64,000 nucleotides of DNA from Flavobacterium frigidimaris (GTDB lineage Bacteria; Bacteroidota; Bacteroidia; Flavobacteriales; Flavobacteriaceae). Below are positions 8,948 through 17,999 of this stretch, in pieces; position 1 is the stretch's first letter; each line of letters starts with the position of its first letter. The stretch covers positions 111,763-175,762 of the forward strand of contig FQWG01000013.1 in assembly GCA_900129595.1 (NCBI GenBank), read 5' to 3'. The position numbers and the translations under genes were made by a program. The notes beneath the pieces are model-generated. The model was not told the origin of the DNA. It worked only from the letters and a program-made list of their open reading frames with translations, and searched no databases.

Positions 8948-8980
8948 AACCCGACAAATTTTAGAATTTGTCGGGTTTTT
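8948..8980. terminator. Bidirectional terminator between convergent genes
   Basis: AACCCGACAAATT, a short loop, then AATTTGTCGGGTT with T on the right and A on the left. It can terminate ilvE (minus) and the pyrophosphohydrolase transcript (plus). Confidence 0.85.
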
Positions 8981-9006
8981 ATATTTAAAACAAAACAATC
9001 TTTTGC

Positions 9007-10077
9007 TTATTGCACTTTTACAGTCCATCCAAAAGTGTCTTCAGAAAGTTTATTTTGAAGATTTGTTAGTTTTTCTTTTAAAAGAGAAGCGTATGAATTC
9101 TCTACAGGAGTCATTTCATAATAAACATCCTGGTAAGAGAAACCTTTGATTACGCTGATCACTGCAGCAGTTCCGGCACCGAAAATTTCTTTTAGAGATC
9201 CGTTTTTAGCAGCTTCTACTAATTCTGAAACAATAACCGGACGAACTTCTACTTTAAGACCTTCTTTTTCTGCCATTGCAAGCAAACTTTTTCTGGTAAT
9301 ACCATCTAAGATTCTTTCGCTTGTTGGAGCAGTCAATAAAGTATCGTTAATTCTGAAGAAAACGTTCATTGTTCCCGCTTCTTCCAGTTTTGTGTGCGTT
9401 GCATCATCTGTCCAGATCACTTGTTGAAAGCCGTCTTTGTTTGCTAAATTAGTTGGGTAAAACTGTGCCGCGTAGTTTCCTGCAGCTTTTGCAGCTCCAA
9501 TTCCACCATTTGCAGCTCTACTATAATGTTCAGCTATGATTACTTTTACTTCACCGGCATAATACGATTGTGCAGGAGAAAGTAAAATCATGAATTTATA
9601 TTCGTCAGAAGGATTTGCCACAACACCAGCGCCGGTAGCAATCATAAAAGGACGGATGTACATACTGCTTCCGTTTCCTTTTTGAACCCATTCCTGATCG
9701 ATTTTCAATAATTCATTCAAACCATCCATAAAAATAGCTTCCGGAACTTCCGGCATTGCCATACGAACAGCTGAATTATTAAAACGTTTGAAGTTTTCGT
9801 CAGGTCTGAACAACCAAACATCATTATTGTCATCTTTGTAAGCTTTCATACCTTCAAAAATAGCTTGCCCATAATGAAAGACTTTTGAAGAAGGATCCAT
9901 TAAAATTGGAGCATAAGGCTTAATGACAGGATTTTGCCACTCTCCATCTTTAAAATCACATTCGAATAAATGGTCTGTAAAAACAGCACCAAAGCTTAAG
10001 TTTTGAAAGTCTACTCCGCTTATTTTTGACGAAGTGGCTTTTCTGATTTCAATTTTGCTTGTTTGAGTTGTACTCAT
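9007..10077 (-). CDS. ilvE: Branched-chain amino acid aminotransferase
   Basis: A class-IV PLP aminotransferase of 356 residues that interconverts branched-chain amino acids and their 2-oxo acids. Visible family features include FHYGQAIFEGMKAYK, the glycine/lysine region GGIGAAKAAGNYAAQFYPT that holds the PLP-binding lysine, and the C-terminal EIFGAGTAAVISVI. Length and motif order match the IlvE type II (mammalian-like) subgroup common in Bacteroidota. It stands alone, away from an ilv operon, with a terminator downstream. A -7-like box (TAATTTTG, minus strand at 10164-10171) lies 87-94 bp upstream of the start. Confidence 0.93.
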   Translation of the reverse strand: MSTTQTSKIEIRKATSSKISGVDFQNLSFGAVFTDHLFECDFKDGEWQNPVIKPYAPILMDPSSKVFHYGQAIFEGMKAYKDDNNDVWLFRPDENFKRFNNSAVRMAMPEVPEAIFMDGLNELLKIDQEWVQKGNGSSMYIRPFMIATGAGVVANPSDEYKFMILLSPAQSYYAGEVKVIIAEHYSRAANGGIGAAKAAGNYAAQFYPTNLANKDGFQQVIWTDDATHTKLEEAGTMNVFFRINDTLLTAPTSERILDGITRKSLLAMAEKEGLKVEVRPVIVSELVEAAKNGSLKEIFGAGTAAVISVIKGFSYQDVYYEMTPVENSYASLLKEKLTNLQNKLSEDTFGWTVKVQ

Positions 10078-10387
10078 AATTATGTAAAGTTTTTTATGTA
10101 ATTCTCATCCCATCAGAAAAATTCTAAAGTAATGATTTGGTGTAAAATAGAATTTGTTGAATGCAAAATTAAGTAAAAATATGTAATTTACTTAGTAAAA
10201 CTGCATTATTTATGCCTTTTAACTGAGATTTATTTATCTTATAATAAAGTGAAAAAATTAAGACAGTTTTATAAAGAATTTATGAAAAAACAGCCGTTTT
10301 TTAAGGCTTTACGCATTTGTTTTGACTAATTTTGGCAGCTTGAATACCATGAATATCAGTTCAATCAGATTGTAAATTCTTAGAAAA

Positions 10388-11053
10388 GTGAAAAGAGAAA
10401 TAATAAAAACGCTAGATGGCTCAACGACAATTCATTTGCAGGAATGGGACGAATGTTACCATTCAAAGCACGGTGCGATTCAGGAAGCGAAGCATGTATT
10501 TATAAAAAACGGACTTTCATTGTTTGAGAACAATCCGGTTAGTATTCTTGAAATTGGTTTTGGAACGGGCTTAAATGCTTTTATTACTTTTTTAGAATCT
10601 GGTCAAAAGCAACAACACATTAATTATGTTGGAGTAGAGGCTTATCCGGTGGAAGCAAAGGAAGTGATAGAGATGAATTACGTTGCAGAATTGGAAGCAG
10701 ATCAATATAAAGGTGTGTTTGAAAAAATGCATCAATGCGAATGGAATCAAAAAGTAGAAATTAGTGCTGATTTTTCGTTAACTAAAAGAAAACAATTTTT
10801 TGATGAAATAGACGACTTCGAAATTTTTGATTTGATTTACTTTGATGCCTTCGGATATCGCGTACAGCCTGAGTTGTGGAGTACTGAGATTTTTCAGAAA
10901 ATGTACAATAGTTTAAAGCCAAATGGAGTTCTTGTGACTTATGCCGCTCGCGGAGTTGTTAAAAGAAGCATGATCGAAGTTGGGTTTACCGTAGAAAAAT
11001 TGGCAGGCCCTCCGGGAAAAAGAGAAATGTTCCGGGCGTTTAAAAAGGTTTAA
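10388..11053 (+). CDS. mnmD: tRNA (mnm5s2U34) methyltransferase MnmD
   Basis: A 221-residue SAM-dependent methyltransferase of the MnmC N-terminal-domain type (DUF752). It completes the 5-methylaminomethyl group on wobble uridine 34 of certain tRNAs. Motifs: LEIGFGTGLNAFITFLES (SAM-binding glycine loop), FDLIYFDAFGYRVQPELWSTEIF, and LAGPPGKREMFRA near the C-terminus. It lacks the FAD oxidase domain of bifunctional MnmC, as is normal in Bacteroidota. The start is a GTG, with MKREIIKTLDGSTTIHLQEW as the expected N-terminus. A -7-like TAATTTTG lies at 10327-10334. A distant thematic link to the RNA-repair island exists, but they are 20 kb apart. Confidence 0.9.
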   Translation: MKREIIKTLDGSTTIHLQEWDECYHSKHGAIQEAKHVFIKNGLSLFENNPVSILEIGFGTGLNAFITFLESGQKQQHINYVGVEAYPVEAKEVIEMNYVAELEADQYKGVFEKMHQCEWNQKVEISADFSLTKRKQFFDEIDDFEIFDLIYFDAFGYRVQPELWSTEIFQKMYNSLKPNGVLVTYAARGVVKRSMIEVGFTVEKLAGPPGKREMFRAFKKV

Positions 11054-11218
11054 ATGAGTTGTTTAGAATCGTTCTATATTGATTTATGTGTATTAAGAAA
11101 ACGTATTCGTTGCCAAAGTTTTTAAAAAAATAAGTTAAAAGAAGTGCTTATGAATGATATTTGATTAAATTTGTGCGAGTTTAAAAATAATGATAACCCC
11201 CGAAAATCTTATTTTATT

Positions 11219-11416
11219 ATGTCAAAAATGATGTTTGATTACACGAAATCAATACTTGAGAGAGTAAGTTTCGATCCGATGCTTTTCTGTAAAGAATTAG
11301 AAAAAGCCATCAAAACACTGTTACCATACGAGATGGAACAATTACAAGAATGGTTGATGAATTTTATTATTGAGAAACCAGAACTAAAACAAAGTTTACT
11401 ACTAATCAAAGTATAA
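11219..11416 (+). CDS. Conserved small protein, function unknown
   Basis: A 65-residue acidic protein beginning MSKMMFDYTKSILERVSF and containing YEMEQLQEWLMNFI. The frame stays open upstream to 11171. I prefer the internal ATG at 11219 because the upstream residues look like translated spacer. It ends directly at a strong terminator, which supports it as a real transcription unit. I recall similar short proteins throughout Flavobacteriia, but no function is known. Confidence 0.65.
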   Translation: MSKMMFDYTKSILERVSFDPMLFCKELEKAIKTLLPYEMEQLQEWLMNFIIEKPELKQSLLLIKV

Positions 11417-11417
11417 G

Positions 11418-11443
11418 AAAAAGGAGCCAATTGGCTCCTTTTT
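11418..11443. terminator. Perfect palindromic terminator
   Basis: AAAAAGGAGCCAA and TTGGCTCCTTTTT form a perfect stem with T-runs on both sides. It serves the small ORF and the convergent oxyR gene. Confidence 0.88.
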
Positions 11444-11448
11444 CTATT

Positions 11449-12393
11449 TTATTTCTTTTGTTGTAGCGGACTAATGATTTGTACGTTCTGAAAAACAATT
11501 GCTCCTTTGACCACTCCGGCGATTGTCGATCTTAAAGCGTCAATGATTTGCATTTTTAATTCGCTCTTCGGGTAAATTAAACTTACCTCACGGGCAGGTT
11601 TTGGTTCCTTAAAGTTTCGTAGTTTCAGTTTGTCGGAATCTTTTAAGTCTAAGGTGTGCAGGTACGGAAGTAACGTTGTGCCCAAACCTTCATCAGCTAA
11701 TTTTATAAGGGTTTCAAAGCTTCCGCTTTGTATCTGAAAATTATTCTGATCGATATCAGTTCCGTTTTTGCATAAATTCAAAATTCCGTCCCTGAAACAA
11801 TGTCCGTCCTGCAAAAGCAAAATTTCATTAATGTTTAAATCGGCAATTTCGATTTCATCCTTCTGAAAACTGGCGTGGTGTTCCGGTATATAAGCCACAA
11901 AAGGCTCAAAGTATAAAACGATCTCTTTTATTTTTTCATCCTCAAGCGGAGTTGCAGCAATTGCAGCATCAAGATGGCCGTTTTTTAACTTCAAAATAAT
12001 TTCATCCGTATTCAGCTCCTCGATCAGGAGTTTTACTTTTGGGTATTTCTTAATAAAGTTGTTTAAGAACATCGGTAAAAGAGTAGGCATAATGGTTGGG
12101 ATGATTCCCAAACGAAATTCTCCGCCAATAAAACCTTTTTGTTGTTCTACTATATCTTTTATCCTGTCGGCTTCGTTTACAATATTCTTTGCCTGATTTA
12201 CAATTTTTTGACCAATATCTGTAAGCTGGATAGGTTTTTTGCTTCTGTCGAAAATTAAAATATTGAGTTCTTCTTCAATTTTCTGAATCTGCATACTTAA
12301 TGTAGGCTGAGTAACAAAACATTTTTCGGCAGCAAGTGTAAAGTTTTTATGTTCCGCAACTGCTAACACATATTGTAATTGAGTAATTGTCAT
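11449..12393 (-). CDS. oxyR: Peroxide-sensing LysR-family regulator OxyR
   Basis: A 314-residue LysR-type regulator. The N-terminal winged HTH (MTITQLQYVLAVAEHKNFTLAAEKCFVTQPTLSMQIQKIEE) is followed by the ligand domain. Two cysteines sit in GHCFRDGILNLC at residues 199 and 208, the same numbers and spacing as the redox pair Cys199/Cys208 of E. coli OxyR. That makes OxyR the specific call rather than a generic LysR protein. Hydrogen peroxide forms the disulfide and converts it to an activator. It is transcribed divergently from dps, a classic OxyR target, across a ~110-bp spacer that probably carries its binding site. Confidence 0.92.
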   Translation of the reverse strand: MTITQLQYVLAVAEHKNFTLAAEKCFVTQPTLSMQIQKIEEELNILIFDRSKKPIQLTDIGQKIVNQAKNIVNEADRIKDIVEQQKGFIGGEFRLGIIPTIMPTLLPMFLNNFIKKYPKVKLLIEELNTDEIILKLKNGHLDAAIAATPLEDEKIKEIVLYFEPFVAYIPEHHASFQKDEIEIADLNINEILLLQDGHCFRDGILNLCKNGTDIDQNNFQIQSGSFETLIKLADEGLGTTLLPYLHTLDLKDSDKLKLRNFKEPKPAREVSLIYPKSELKMQIIDALRSTIAGVVKGAIVFQNVQIISPLQQKK

Positions 12394-12465
12394 TTTGATA
12401 GTATTTTGTGATGCAAAAATAAGAAAATATAATTTTTTTTTATATCATTTTTGAAGAACTTATAT

Positions 12466-12473
12466 TAAATTTG
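12466..12473 (+). promoter_or_regulatory. -7 box of the dps promoter
   Basis: TAAATTTG fits the Bacteroidota -7 consensus TAnnTTTG and lies about 29 nt before the dps ATG. No good TTTG box is found 19 nt upstream, as expected for a promoter that needs an activator such as OxyR. Confidence 0.55.
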
Positions 12474-12501
12474 TAGTAAACATATTATAAAACGAAAAAC
12501 T

Positions 12502-12981
12502 ATGAAAACAAATATTTTAGGATTACCTGTAAAAGAGTCAGAACTGTTAGTAAAGGAATTAAATATTCTGTTATCAAATTTTCAGGTGTATTATCAAAAT
12601 TTAAGGGGAATACATTGGAATATTCGTGGTAAACGTTTTTTTGATTTACATGTAAAATTTGAAGAATTGTACACAGATGCCCAATTAAAAATTGATATGA
12701 TAGCAGAGAGAGTGTTAACCATTGGAGGAACTCCTTTGCATACATTTGAAGATTATATCAAAAATAATAAACTGACTGTTGGAAAGAATATTTCAAACGA
12801 TGAAAAAGCAGTTCACTTAATTGTAAACTCCTTATCAGATTTATTAAAAATCGAAAGGGAAATTCTGAAACAATCAGACGAAATAAATGATGAAGGAACC
12901 AATTCTATGATGAGTGACTTCATCGCTGAGCAGGAAAAAACAATCTGGATGATGAGAGCCTGGTTAGAAGAAGAATTGTAA
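12502..12981 (+). CDS. dps: Dps ferritin-like DNA-protection protein
   Basis: A 159-residue ferritin-superfamily protein that stores iron oxidised by H2O2 and protects DNA as a 12-mer. The inter-subunit ferroxidase ligands are visible with exact family spacing: H38 (GIHWN), H50 (FDLHVKFEELY), D65 and E69 (KIDMIAERV). Length is typical. It is divergent from oxyR, which contains the peroxide-sensing cysteines, so induction by peroxide through OxyR is likely. It is followed by its own terminator. The N-terminus is short and not strongly basic, so DNA binding by a lysine tail is not evident. Confidence 0.95.
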   Translation: MKTNILGLPVKESELLVKELNILLSNFQVYYQNLRGIHWNIRGKRFFDLHVKFEELYTDAQLKIDMIAERVLTIGGTPLHTFEDYIKNNKLTVGKNISNDEKAVHLIVNSLSDLLKIEREILKQSDEINDEGTNSMMSDFIAEQEKTIWMMRAWLEEEL

Positions 12982-13005
12982 TGATTTGCTTTTGAGTAAA
13001 ATAGA

Positions 13006-13038
13006 AACAGAATGATGCGAAAGTGTCATTCTGTTTTT
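13006..13038 (+). terminator. Terminator of dps
   Basis: AACAGAATGA, a 10-nt loop, TCATTCTGTT, then a T-run; located 25 nt after the dps stop. Confidence 0.88.
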
Positions 13039-13113
13039 TTATGACTGTTAAATTTGTATAAAATTTTTAGCCTGACGCTTTGATTTTATTTGTTTAACAC
13101 TATTTTTGCTCCA

Positions 13114-13395
13114 ATGAAATTAATCGCTCGCATATTATTATTCATATTTATCGCCTTCTTATCGACCCCAACAATTGTTCAGGCGATAAAGAAAGGGACT
13201 AATACGGCTATATCTTTTAACTGTGCAGAGGAAGAAGTTCACAAAGAACTTAAATCTGTTGTACATCCTGCAATTTTAGAGCACGAGGTTGTATTGCCTG
13301 TTTATATTCAAAAGAAAACGATTGTTTCTGAAAACATCGTAAAATTAGATAATATTTCTCCGAGCATATTTGCTCCTCCTCCCAATTTAGTATAA
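13114..13395 (+). CDS. Small exported protein before the SulP gene, unknown
   Basis: A 93-residue protein from the ATG at 13114 (MKLIARILLFIFIAFLSTP), with a hydrophobic signal/anchor and a short polar body ending SPSIFAPPPNLV. Translation could also start at 13090, but the extra eight residues disturb the signal peptide. The SulP gene starts about 80 bp downstream on the same strand with no obvious terminator between them, so they may share a transcript. No family was recognised. Confidence 0.55.
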   Translation: MKLIARILLFIFIAFLSTPTIVQAIKKGTNTAISFNCAEEEVHKELKSVVHPAILEHEVVLPVYIQKKTIVSENIVKLDNISPSIFAPPPNLV

Positions 13396-13476
13396 TACTT
13401 CCGATTATTTTGAACAGACTGCATTTTTGATTAAATGTGGTAAATCTTTAATGAATAATTTTTTTAGTATTGTATT

Positions 13477-15126
13477 ATGACAAAAAAAATCAATCTTTTT
13501 GCCAACCTTAAATCTGATTTTGCGTCAGGTTTAGTGGTTTTCTTGGTGGCTCTGCCTTTGTGTTTAGGTATCGCAATGGCTTCCGGAGCGCCATTATTTT
13601 CTGGAATTATCTCGGGTGTTATTGGTGGGATTGTGGTAGGCTATTTAAGCCAGTCACACATTAGTGTATCGGGACCAGCAGCTGGGTTAACAGCTATTAT
13701 TTTGACTGCTATTACTGATTTTGGTGCTTTTGATGTGTTTTTAATGTCTGTTTTTATTGCTGGATTAATTCAATTAGCATTAGGATTTCTAAAAGCCGGA
13801 AGTATCTCAAATTATTTCCCAACCAATGTTATTGAGGGAATGCTAGCGGGGATCGGAATTATTATTATCCTGAAACAATTGCCTCATGCTTTTGGTTACG
13901 ATGCTGATTTTGAAGGTGATCAGGCTTTTATACAAAACGACGGAAGTAACTCTTTCTCGTTTTTATTCGATGTTCTGAAACACATTCACTTAGGAGCGGT
14001 AGTCATTTCGCTTGTTTCACTAGTTATACTAATTTCCTGGGATAAAGTTTCCTTTTTAAAGAAATTAAAATTAATTCCGGGAGCACTTGTTGCTGTTATT
14101 ATTGGGATAGCTTTAAATGAATTTTTTGTAGCTACAGGAAGCTCATTGGCAATTGCAAAAGAACATTTGGTTTCATTGCCAGTTCCAAAGTCTTTTGATG
14201 AATTTAAATCTATTTTGATTGCGCCAAATTTTGCTGCTGTTACAAATCCGCAAGTTTGGGTAGTTGCTATCACAATTGCCATTGTTGCTTCTATTGAAAC
14301 ATTACTTTGTATTGAAGCTGCTGACAGAATGGATGTTCAGAAACGTTATACCAACACCAATGTTGAGCTTAGAGCACAAGGTATTGGTAATATTATGAGT
14401 TCACTTTTAGGGGGGTTACCAATGACATCAGTTGTGGTGAGATCATCTGCTAATAATAATGCAGGTGCAAAATCTAAGATGTCAGCGATTATTCACGGAG
14501 TGCTTTTGTTGTTGAGCGTTCTGGCTATTCCAACACTTTTAAACAAAATTCCGTTGGCAACTTTGGCAACCGTTTTAATATTAGTGGGATATAAATTAGC
14601 GAAACCTGCAACATTCAAACATTTCTGGGAAAAAGGAAAATACCAATTCATACCATTTGTTGCCACACTTGTATTTGTGGTAGCAACAGATTTACTTAAA
14701 GGAGTTGCTTTAGGAATTGTAATTAGTGTAATTTTTGTATTGAGAGGAAACTTAAAAAGAGCGTACAGCTTCAAAAAAGAAGAGTACGAAGACGGAGACG
14801 TTATCCATATCGATTTAGCACAGGAAGTTTCATTCCTGAACAAAGCGGCTATAAAATTAACATTGAATGAAATTCCTGAAAATTCTAAAGTAATAATTAA
14901 TGCTCAGGATACAGAGTATATTGCACATGATGTTTTAGATTTGATTCGCGAGTTTAAGGAAACAAGAGCGATTGATGCGAACATCAAAGTGAAATTAAAA
15001 GGGTTCAAAGAAGCTTACGATCTTGAGAACTCACCTGACATTAACAATCACGTCTCTATAGAACATTATTATGATGTTGCAAAAAGAGCATTAGTCCAAA
15101 AAGAAACTGTAAAAGGAGATTTTTAA
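13477..15126 (+). CDS. SulP-family anion (probably bicarbonate) transporter
   Basis: A 549-residue inner-membrane SulP/SLC26 transporter. The signatures DFASGLVVFLVALPLCLGIAMASGAP and SVSGPAAGLTAIILTAI near the N-terminus, GGLPMTSVVVRSSANNNAGA in the centre, and about ten to twelve membrane segments are visible. The C-terminal ~130 residues are a STAS-like cytosolic region. A beta-carbonic anhydrase gene starts 121 bp downstream on the same strand. That pairing recurs in bacteria and suggests HCO3- uptake coupled to CO2/HCO3- conversion. Substrate is inference from context; sulfate cannot be excluded. Confidence 0.88.
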   Translation: MTKKINLFANLKSDFASGLVVFLVALPLCLGIAMASGAPLFSGIISGVIGGIVVGYLSQSHISVSGPAAGLTAIILTAITDFGAFDVFLMSVFIAGLIQLALGFLKAGSISNYFPTNVIEGMLAGIGIIIILKQLPHAFGYDADFEGDQAFIQNDGSNSFSFLFDVLKHIHLGAVVISLVSLVILISWDKVSFLKKLKLIPGALVAVIIGIALNEFFVATGSSLAIAKEHLVSLPVPKSFDEFKSILIAPNFAAVTNPQVWVVAITIAIVASIETLLCIEAADRMDVQKRYTNTNVELRAQGIGNIMSSLLGGLPMTSVVVRSSANNNAGAKSKMSAIIHGVLLLLSVLAIPTLLNKIPLATLATVLILVGYKLAKPATFKHFWEKGKYQFIPFVATLVFVVATDLLKGVALGIVISVIFVLRGNLKRAYSFKKEEYEDGDVIHIDLAQEVSFLNKAAIKLTLNEIPENSKVIINAQDTEYIAHDVLDLIREFKETRAIDANIKVKLKGFKEAYDLENSPDINNHVSIEHYYDVAKRALVQKETVKGDF

Positions 15127-15247
15127 ACAAATTATATTAATTAAGGTATTTCTCTAGTGTGAGAAGTATTAAAAATTAGATAACTTTACAGTAAAGTTAT
15201 TTTTAATGTGTTTGAGCATTTAGAAATACCAATCAAAAAACAAAAAA

Positions 15248-15886
15248 ATGAAAGAGTTTTATAAGCAATTATTAGAAAACAATAAGGAGTGGGTTGAAAA
15301 ATCATTAGCATTAGATCCTAATTATTTTGCGGATTTGGCTAAAGGACAAACTCCACCATTATTATGGATTGGATGTTCTGATAGTCGTGTTCCTGCAAAT
15401 GAAATTATTGGTGCTAAACCGGGAGAAGTTTTTGTACACCGTAATATTGCCAATATGGTCGTGCACTCTGATATGAATATGCTGAGTGTCCTGGATTATG
15501 CAGTAAATGTTCTAAAAGTAAAACATGTTATCGTTTGCGGACATTACGGTTGTGGCGGTGTAAAAGCAGCTATGGGTAATATGTCTGTTGGAATTATCGA
15601 TAACTGGATTCGTCACATTAAAGATGAATATCGTTTGCATGATAAATACTTAAACTCTATTGAAGATGAAACAGAGCGTTTTAATGCTTTTGTCGAAATC
15701 AATGCTAAAGAACAAGTGTATAACCTGGCTAAAACATCAATCGTACAAAGCGCCTGGAAAAATGGTCAGGATTTAATGCTTCACGGATGGGTTTACGGAT
15801 TAAACTCAGGTTTTGTAACTGATTTGAATGTAAATATTGCTTCGAATGAAGAGTTAGATGATGTATATCAGCTAAGTAATCTATAA
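15248..15886 (+). CDS. can: Beta-class carbonic anhydrase
   Basis: A 212-residue cytosolic zinc enzyme interconverting CO2 and bicarbonate. Zinc ligands and the catalytic dyad appear at near-identical numbers to E. coli Can: C43, D45 and R47 in GCSDSRVP, and H99 and C102 in GHYGCGG. Length is typical. It follows the SulP transporter in the same direction and ends at a strong terminator, which supports a shared inorganic-carbon module. Confidence 0.94.
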   Translation: MKEFYKQLLENNKEWVEKSLALDPNYFADLAKGQTPPLLWIGCSDSRVPANEIIGAKPGEVFVHRNIANMVVHSDMNMLSVLDYAVNVLKVKHVIVCGHYGCGGVKAAMGNMSVGIIDNWIRHIKDEYRLHDKYLNSIEDETERFNAFVEINAKEQVYNLAKTSIVQSAWKNGQDLMLHGWVYGLNSGFVTDLNVNIASNEELDDVYQLSNL

Positions 15887-15892
15887 AAAATT

Positions 15893-15920
15893 AAAATCGC
15901 CTCAAAAGGGCGATTTTTTT
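15893..15920. terminator. Terminator after carbonic anhydrase
   Basis: AAAATCGCC, loop tcaaaag, GGCGATTTT followed by a long T-run. It sits between convergent genes. Confidence 0.9.
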
Positions 15921-15952
15921 TTTTAGAACTGTTTTATAAATTAAACAGGTTC

Positions 15953-17155
15953 TTATTCGTTTTCATCCAGATTTTCATTAAAAGCCGATGGTAATAAGGT
16001 TGGAATAAACTTGATCAGTATCGGTAATAATAAACTTCCGCCCGGCAGTAAAAATATAGTCAGTGACGGAATCGTTTTGCAAATATCTAAAAGTTGTTTT
16101 TTTACTTTCTTCTTTTCTTTGGCATCCAAATCCCTCGTTGTAGAATAAGCCAGGAGAATCATTAATTCTTTACTCTGAATAATTTCCTTCACCAGTCTGT
16201 TTTTGTTTCTTACAATCAGTTTTACAACGCTATGCGTCATTTGATCGTAAAAATGTTTTACAGGATTAGAGTAATTAAAATAAGGAATTTTCTTTTTATG
16301 AGTGGTAATAAAATTATTGGTTGTATCGATGCTTTTGGTTACAAAATCATCAGAAACGTTCATCATTGAACCCAGCGAATATAAAAAGTAAGATTCCTCG
16401 TTTTCGACTACACCATCACTCCATAAAGCCATTCCGGCCATGTCGATTAAATAATAGCGTTCGAGTTTGTTACTGAAATAATCAAGCTGTAAAGTTTCAA
16501 GCGTATCAACGGTAACTTTTGAAAACTTTGAATAGCGTATCGAAGCTTCAAAAAGTTTTATTAATAAGTCATCGTGCTGTGATTTGATCGTTTTGGTTTT
16601 TAAAGCCAAAGCTACAATACCAAGCACTGTTTCTTCGATTCGTTTCAGATACTTTTCAGGAATTGCACCATGTTCCAGATACTGTCTGAAAGCCAAAACA
16701 TCGATAAACAAAAGGGCATTGGTTACTAAATGCGAAAAGTTTTTACTGATAATACTATCATTGGTCTGAACTCTTTGATCGATGATGTTTTCTAAAGATA
16801 GGGAGGGAGTATCTTTTGGAAGTAAAATCTTGAACAAATTAAATCCTTCAGGATTCATTTCGTTGTAAAATTTTAATACTTCAGCAATAAAAGTGGTCGG
16901 CTCAAAGGTTCTTCTTTCTAAACAAAAAACGCCGTATAAAGTATTTAATAAGGCGACTTTAGAAATTTCGGTTTTAAACCAGCCTTTTATAGGAACCGGA
17001 ATTCGGGAATCAATAGTAATGATGTGACCATAGATAAAACCGGTTTCTCTGACTTTATAGTAAAACGAATCCGTAGTTTCAAAAGGAATTGCTTCTGAGA
17101 ACTTTTGTTCACTAAAAAACTTGTCTATCCAACCTGATGCTGATGGGTTAATCAT
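15953..17155 (-). CDS. LETM1-related, TerB-like protein (biofilm-associated family)
   Basis: A 400-residue protein beginning MINPSASGWIDKFFSEQKF. The middle part (DMAGMALWSDGVVENEESYFLYSLGSMMNVSDDFV) looks like a TerB/TerB-like helical module. The C-terminus (SLTIFLLPGGSLLLPILIKFIPTLLPSAF) matches the LETM1-like domain, whose LLPGGSxLLPxLxKxxPxLLPSAF signature is very characteristic. Bacteroidota members are called 'LETM1-related biofilm-associated protein'. Mitochondrial LETM1 takes part in cation/proton homeostasis and ribosome binding; what the bacterial form does is not established. It is monocistronic. Confidence 0.8.
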   Translation of the reverse strand: MINPSASGWIDKFFSEQKFSEAIPFETTDSFYYKVRETGFIYGHIITIDSRIPVPIKGWFKTEISKVALLNTLYGVFCLERRTFEPTTFIAEVLKFYNEMNPEGFNLFKILLPKDTPSLSLENIIDQRVQTNDSIISKNFSHLVTNALLFIDVLAFRQYLEHGAIPEKYLKRIEETVLGIVALALKTKTIKSQHDDLLIKLFEASIRYSKFSKVTVDTLETLQLDYFSNKLERYYLIDMAGMALWSDGVVENEESYFLYSLGSMMNVSDDFVTKSIDTTNNFITTHKKKIPYFNYSNPVKHFYDQMTHSVVKLIVRNKNRLVKEIIQSKELMILLAYSTTRDLDAKEKKKVKKQLLDICKTIPSLTIFLLPGGSLLLPILIKFIPTLLPSAFNENLDENE

Positions 17156-17216
17156 TAACTTTTATTTATAGCTGCAAAGCTATATCTTTTTCTTGTTTTA
17201 GGATATATTTTAAATG

Positions 17217-17255
17217 AAATAACCACTAGATTTTTGTGAAAAATAGTGGTTATTT
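17217..17255 (-). terminator. Hairpin after sodC
   Basis: AAATAACCACTA and TAGTGGTTATTT form a perfect 12-bp stem just beyond the sodC stop. The following T-content on the minus strand is moderate. Confidence 0.6.
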
Positions 17256-17261
17256 GTGTTT

Positions 17262-17789
17262 TTATTTTATGATTCCTGCACAAGCTGCTCTTCCGCCGGC
17301 ATTTCCGGTAGGCTGAGTCGTGAAATCATCAGTTCCCTGATGTACAATTAAACCTTTTCCAAGAATGTCTTTAGTTTCATCACCACATCCAATACACCAT
17401 TCATCAGTAGTTAGTGTTATAGAACCATTACCTTTTGCATCAGCAGTGAAGTTTCCGATATCACCTTTGTGGTATTCTGCAACACCCCATTTTCCGTGTT
17501 TTTTGAAAGTTGGATTCCAGTGTCCGCCAGCAGAACTCCCGTCAGCAGCACTACAATCAGCTTTTTCGTGAATGTGTATGGCGTGAACTCCCGGTGTTAA
17601 ACCAGTCATTTTTGCAACAAAAGTTACTTTACCATCTTTCTCTGTAAAAGTAGCAGTTCCGGCAACTGTACTATTGCTTTTTGGTTCCAGGGCTACAGTC
17701 AGCGTTTTGGCATCTCCTGATTTTGTATTGGTCTTACAACCAACAAATAAGGCTGTAATTATAGCGAAAGAAACGAGTATTTTTTTCAT
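17262..17789 (-). CDS. sodC: Cu/Zn superoxide dismutase, lipoprotein
   Basis: A 175-residue Cu/Zn SOD-family protein with a lipoprotein signal (FVGCKTNTK; C18 would be lipidated), so it acts in the envelope. Metal ligands are recognisable in GVHAIHIHEKADC and SAGGHWNPTFKKHG, then GLIVHQGTDDF and GNAGGRAACAGII. A cysteine pair (ADC...AAC) can form the conserved disulfide. It converts superoxide to O2 and H2O2. It is followed by a hairpin and is monocistronic. Confidence 0.9.
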   Translation of the reverse strand: MKKILVSFAIITALFVGCKTNTKSGDAKTLTVALEPKSNSTVAGTATFTEKDGKVTFVAKMTGLTPGVHAIHIHEKADCSAADGSSAGGHWNPTFKKHGKWGVAEYHKGDIGNFTADAKGNGSITLTTDEWCIGCGDETKDILGKGLIVHQGTDDFTTQPTGNAGGRAACAGIIK

Positions 17790-17999
17790 ATGAGAGGCTT
17801 TTAAATTAATTATTAAGTAAATTTAACATAAAATCGCGACATTGATTGTTGAAGATAGTTAAAAAAATCTAAAACTATTAGTGGCAATTTAATATCACTT
17901 TAAGCAAAGAACCAGGAATTATTGCGTAATTTCGTATAACCTCAAATTTAAAAGCCTACTAAATACTGTTTATTATTTTCTAATTTAATATATAAAATT

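Noticed and set aside
8730..9028. Two overlapping minus-strand frames between 8363-gene and ilvE
   Set aside because: They run through the palindromic repeat and terminator; composition is that of a translated repeat.
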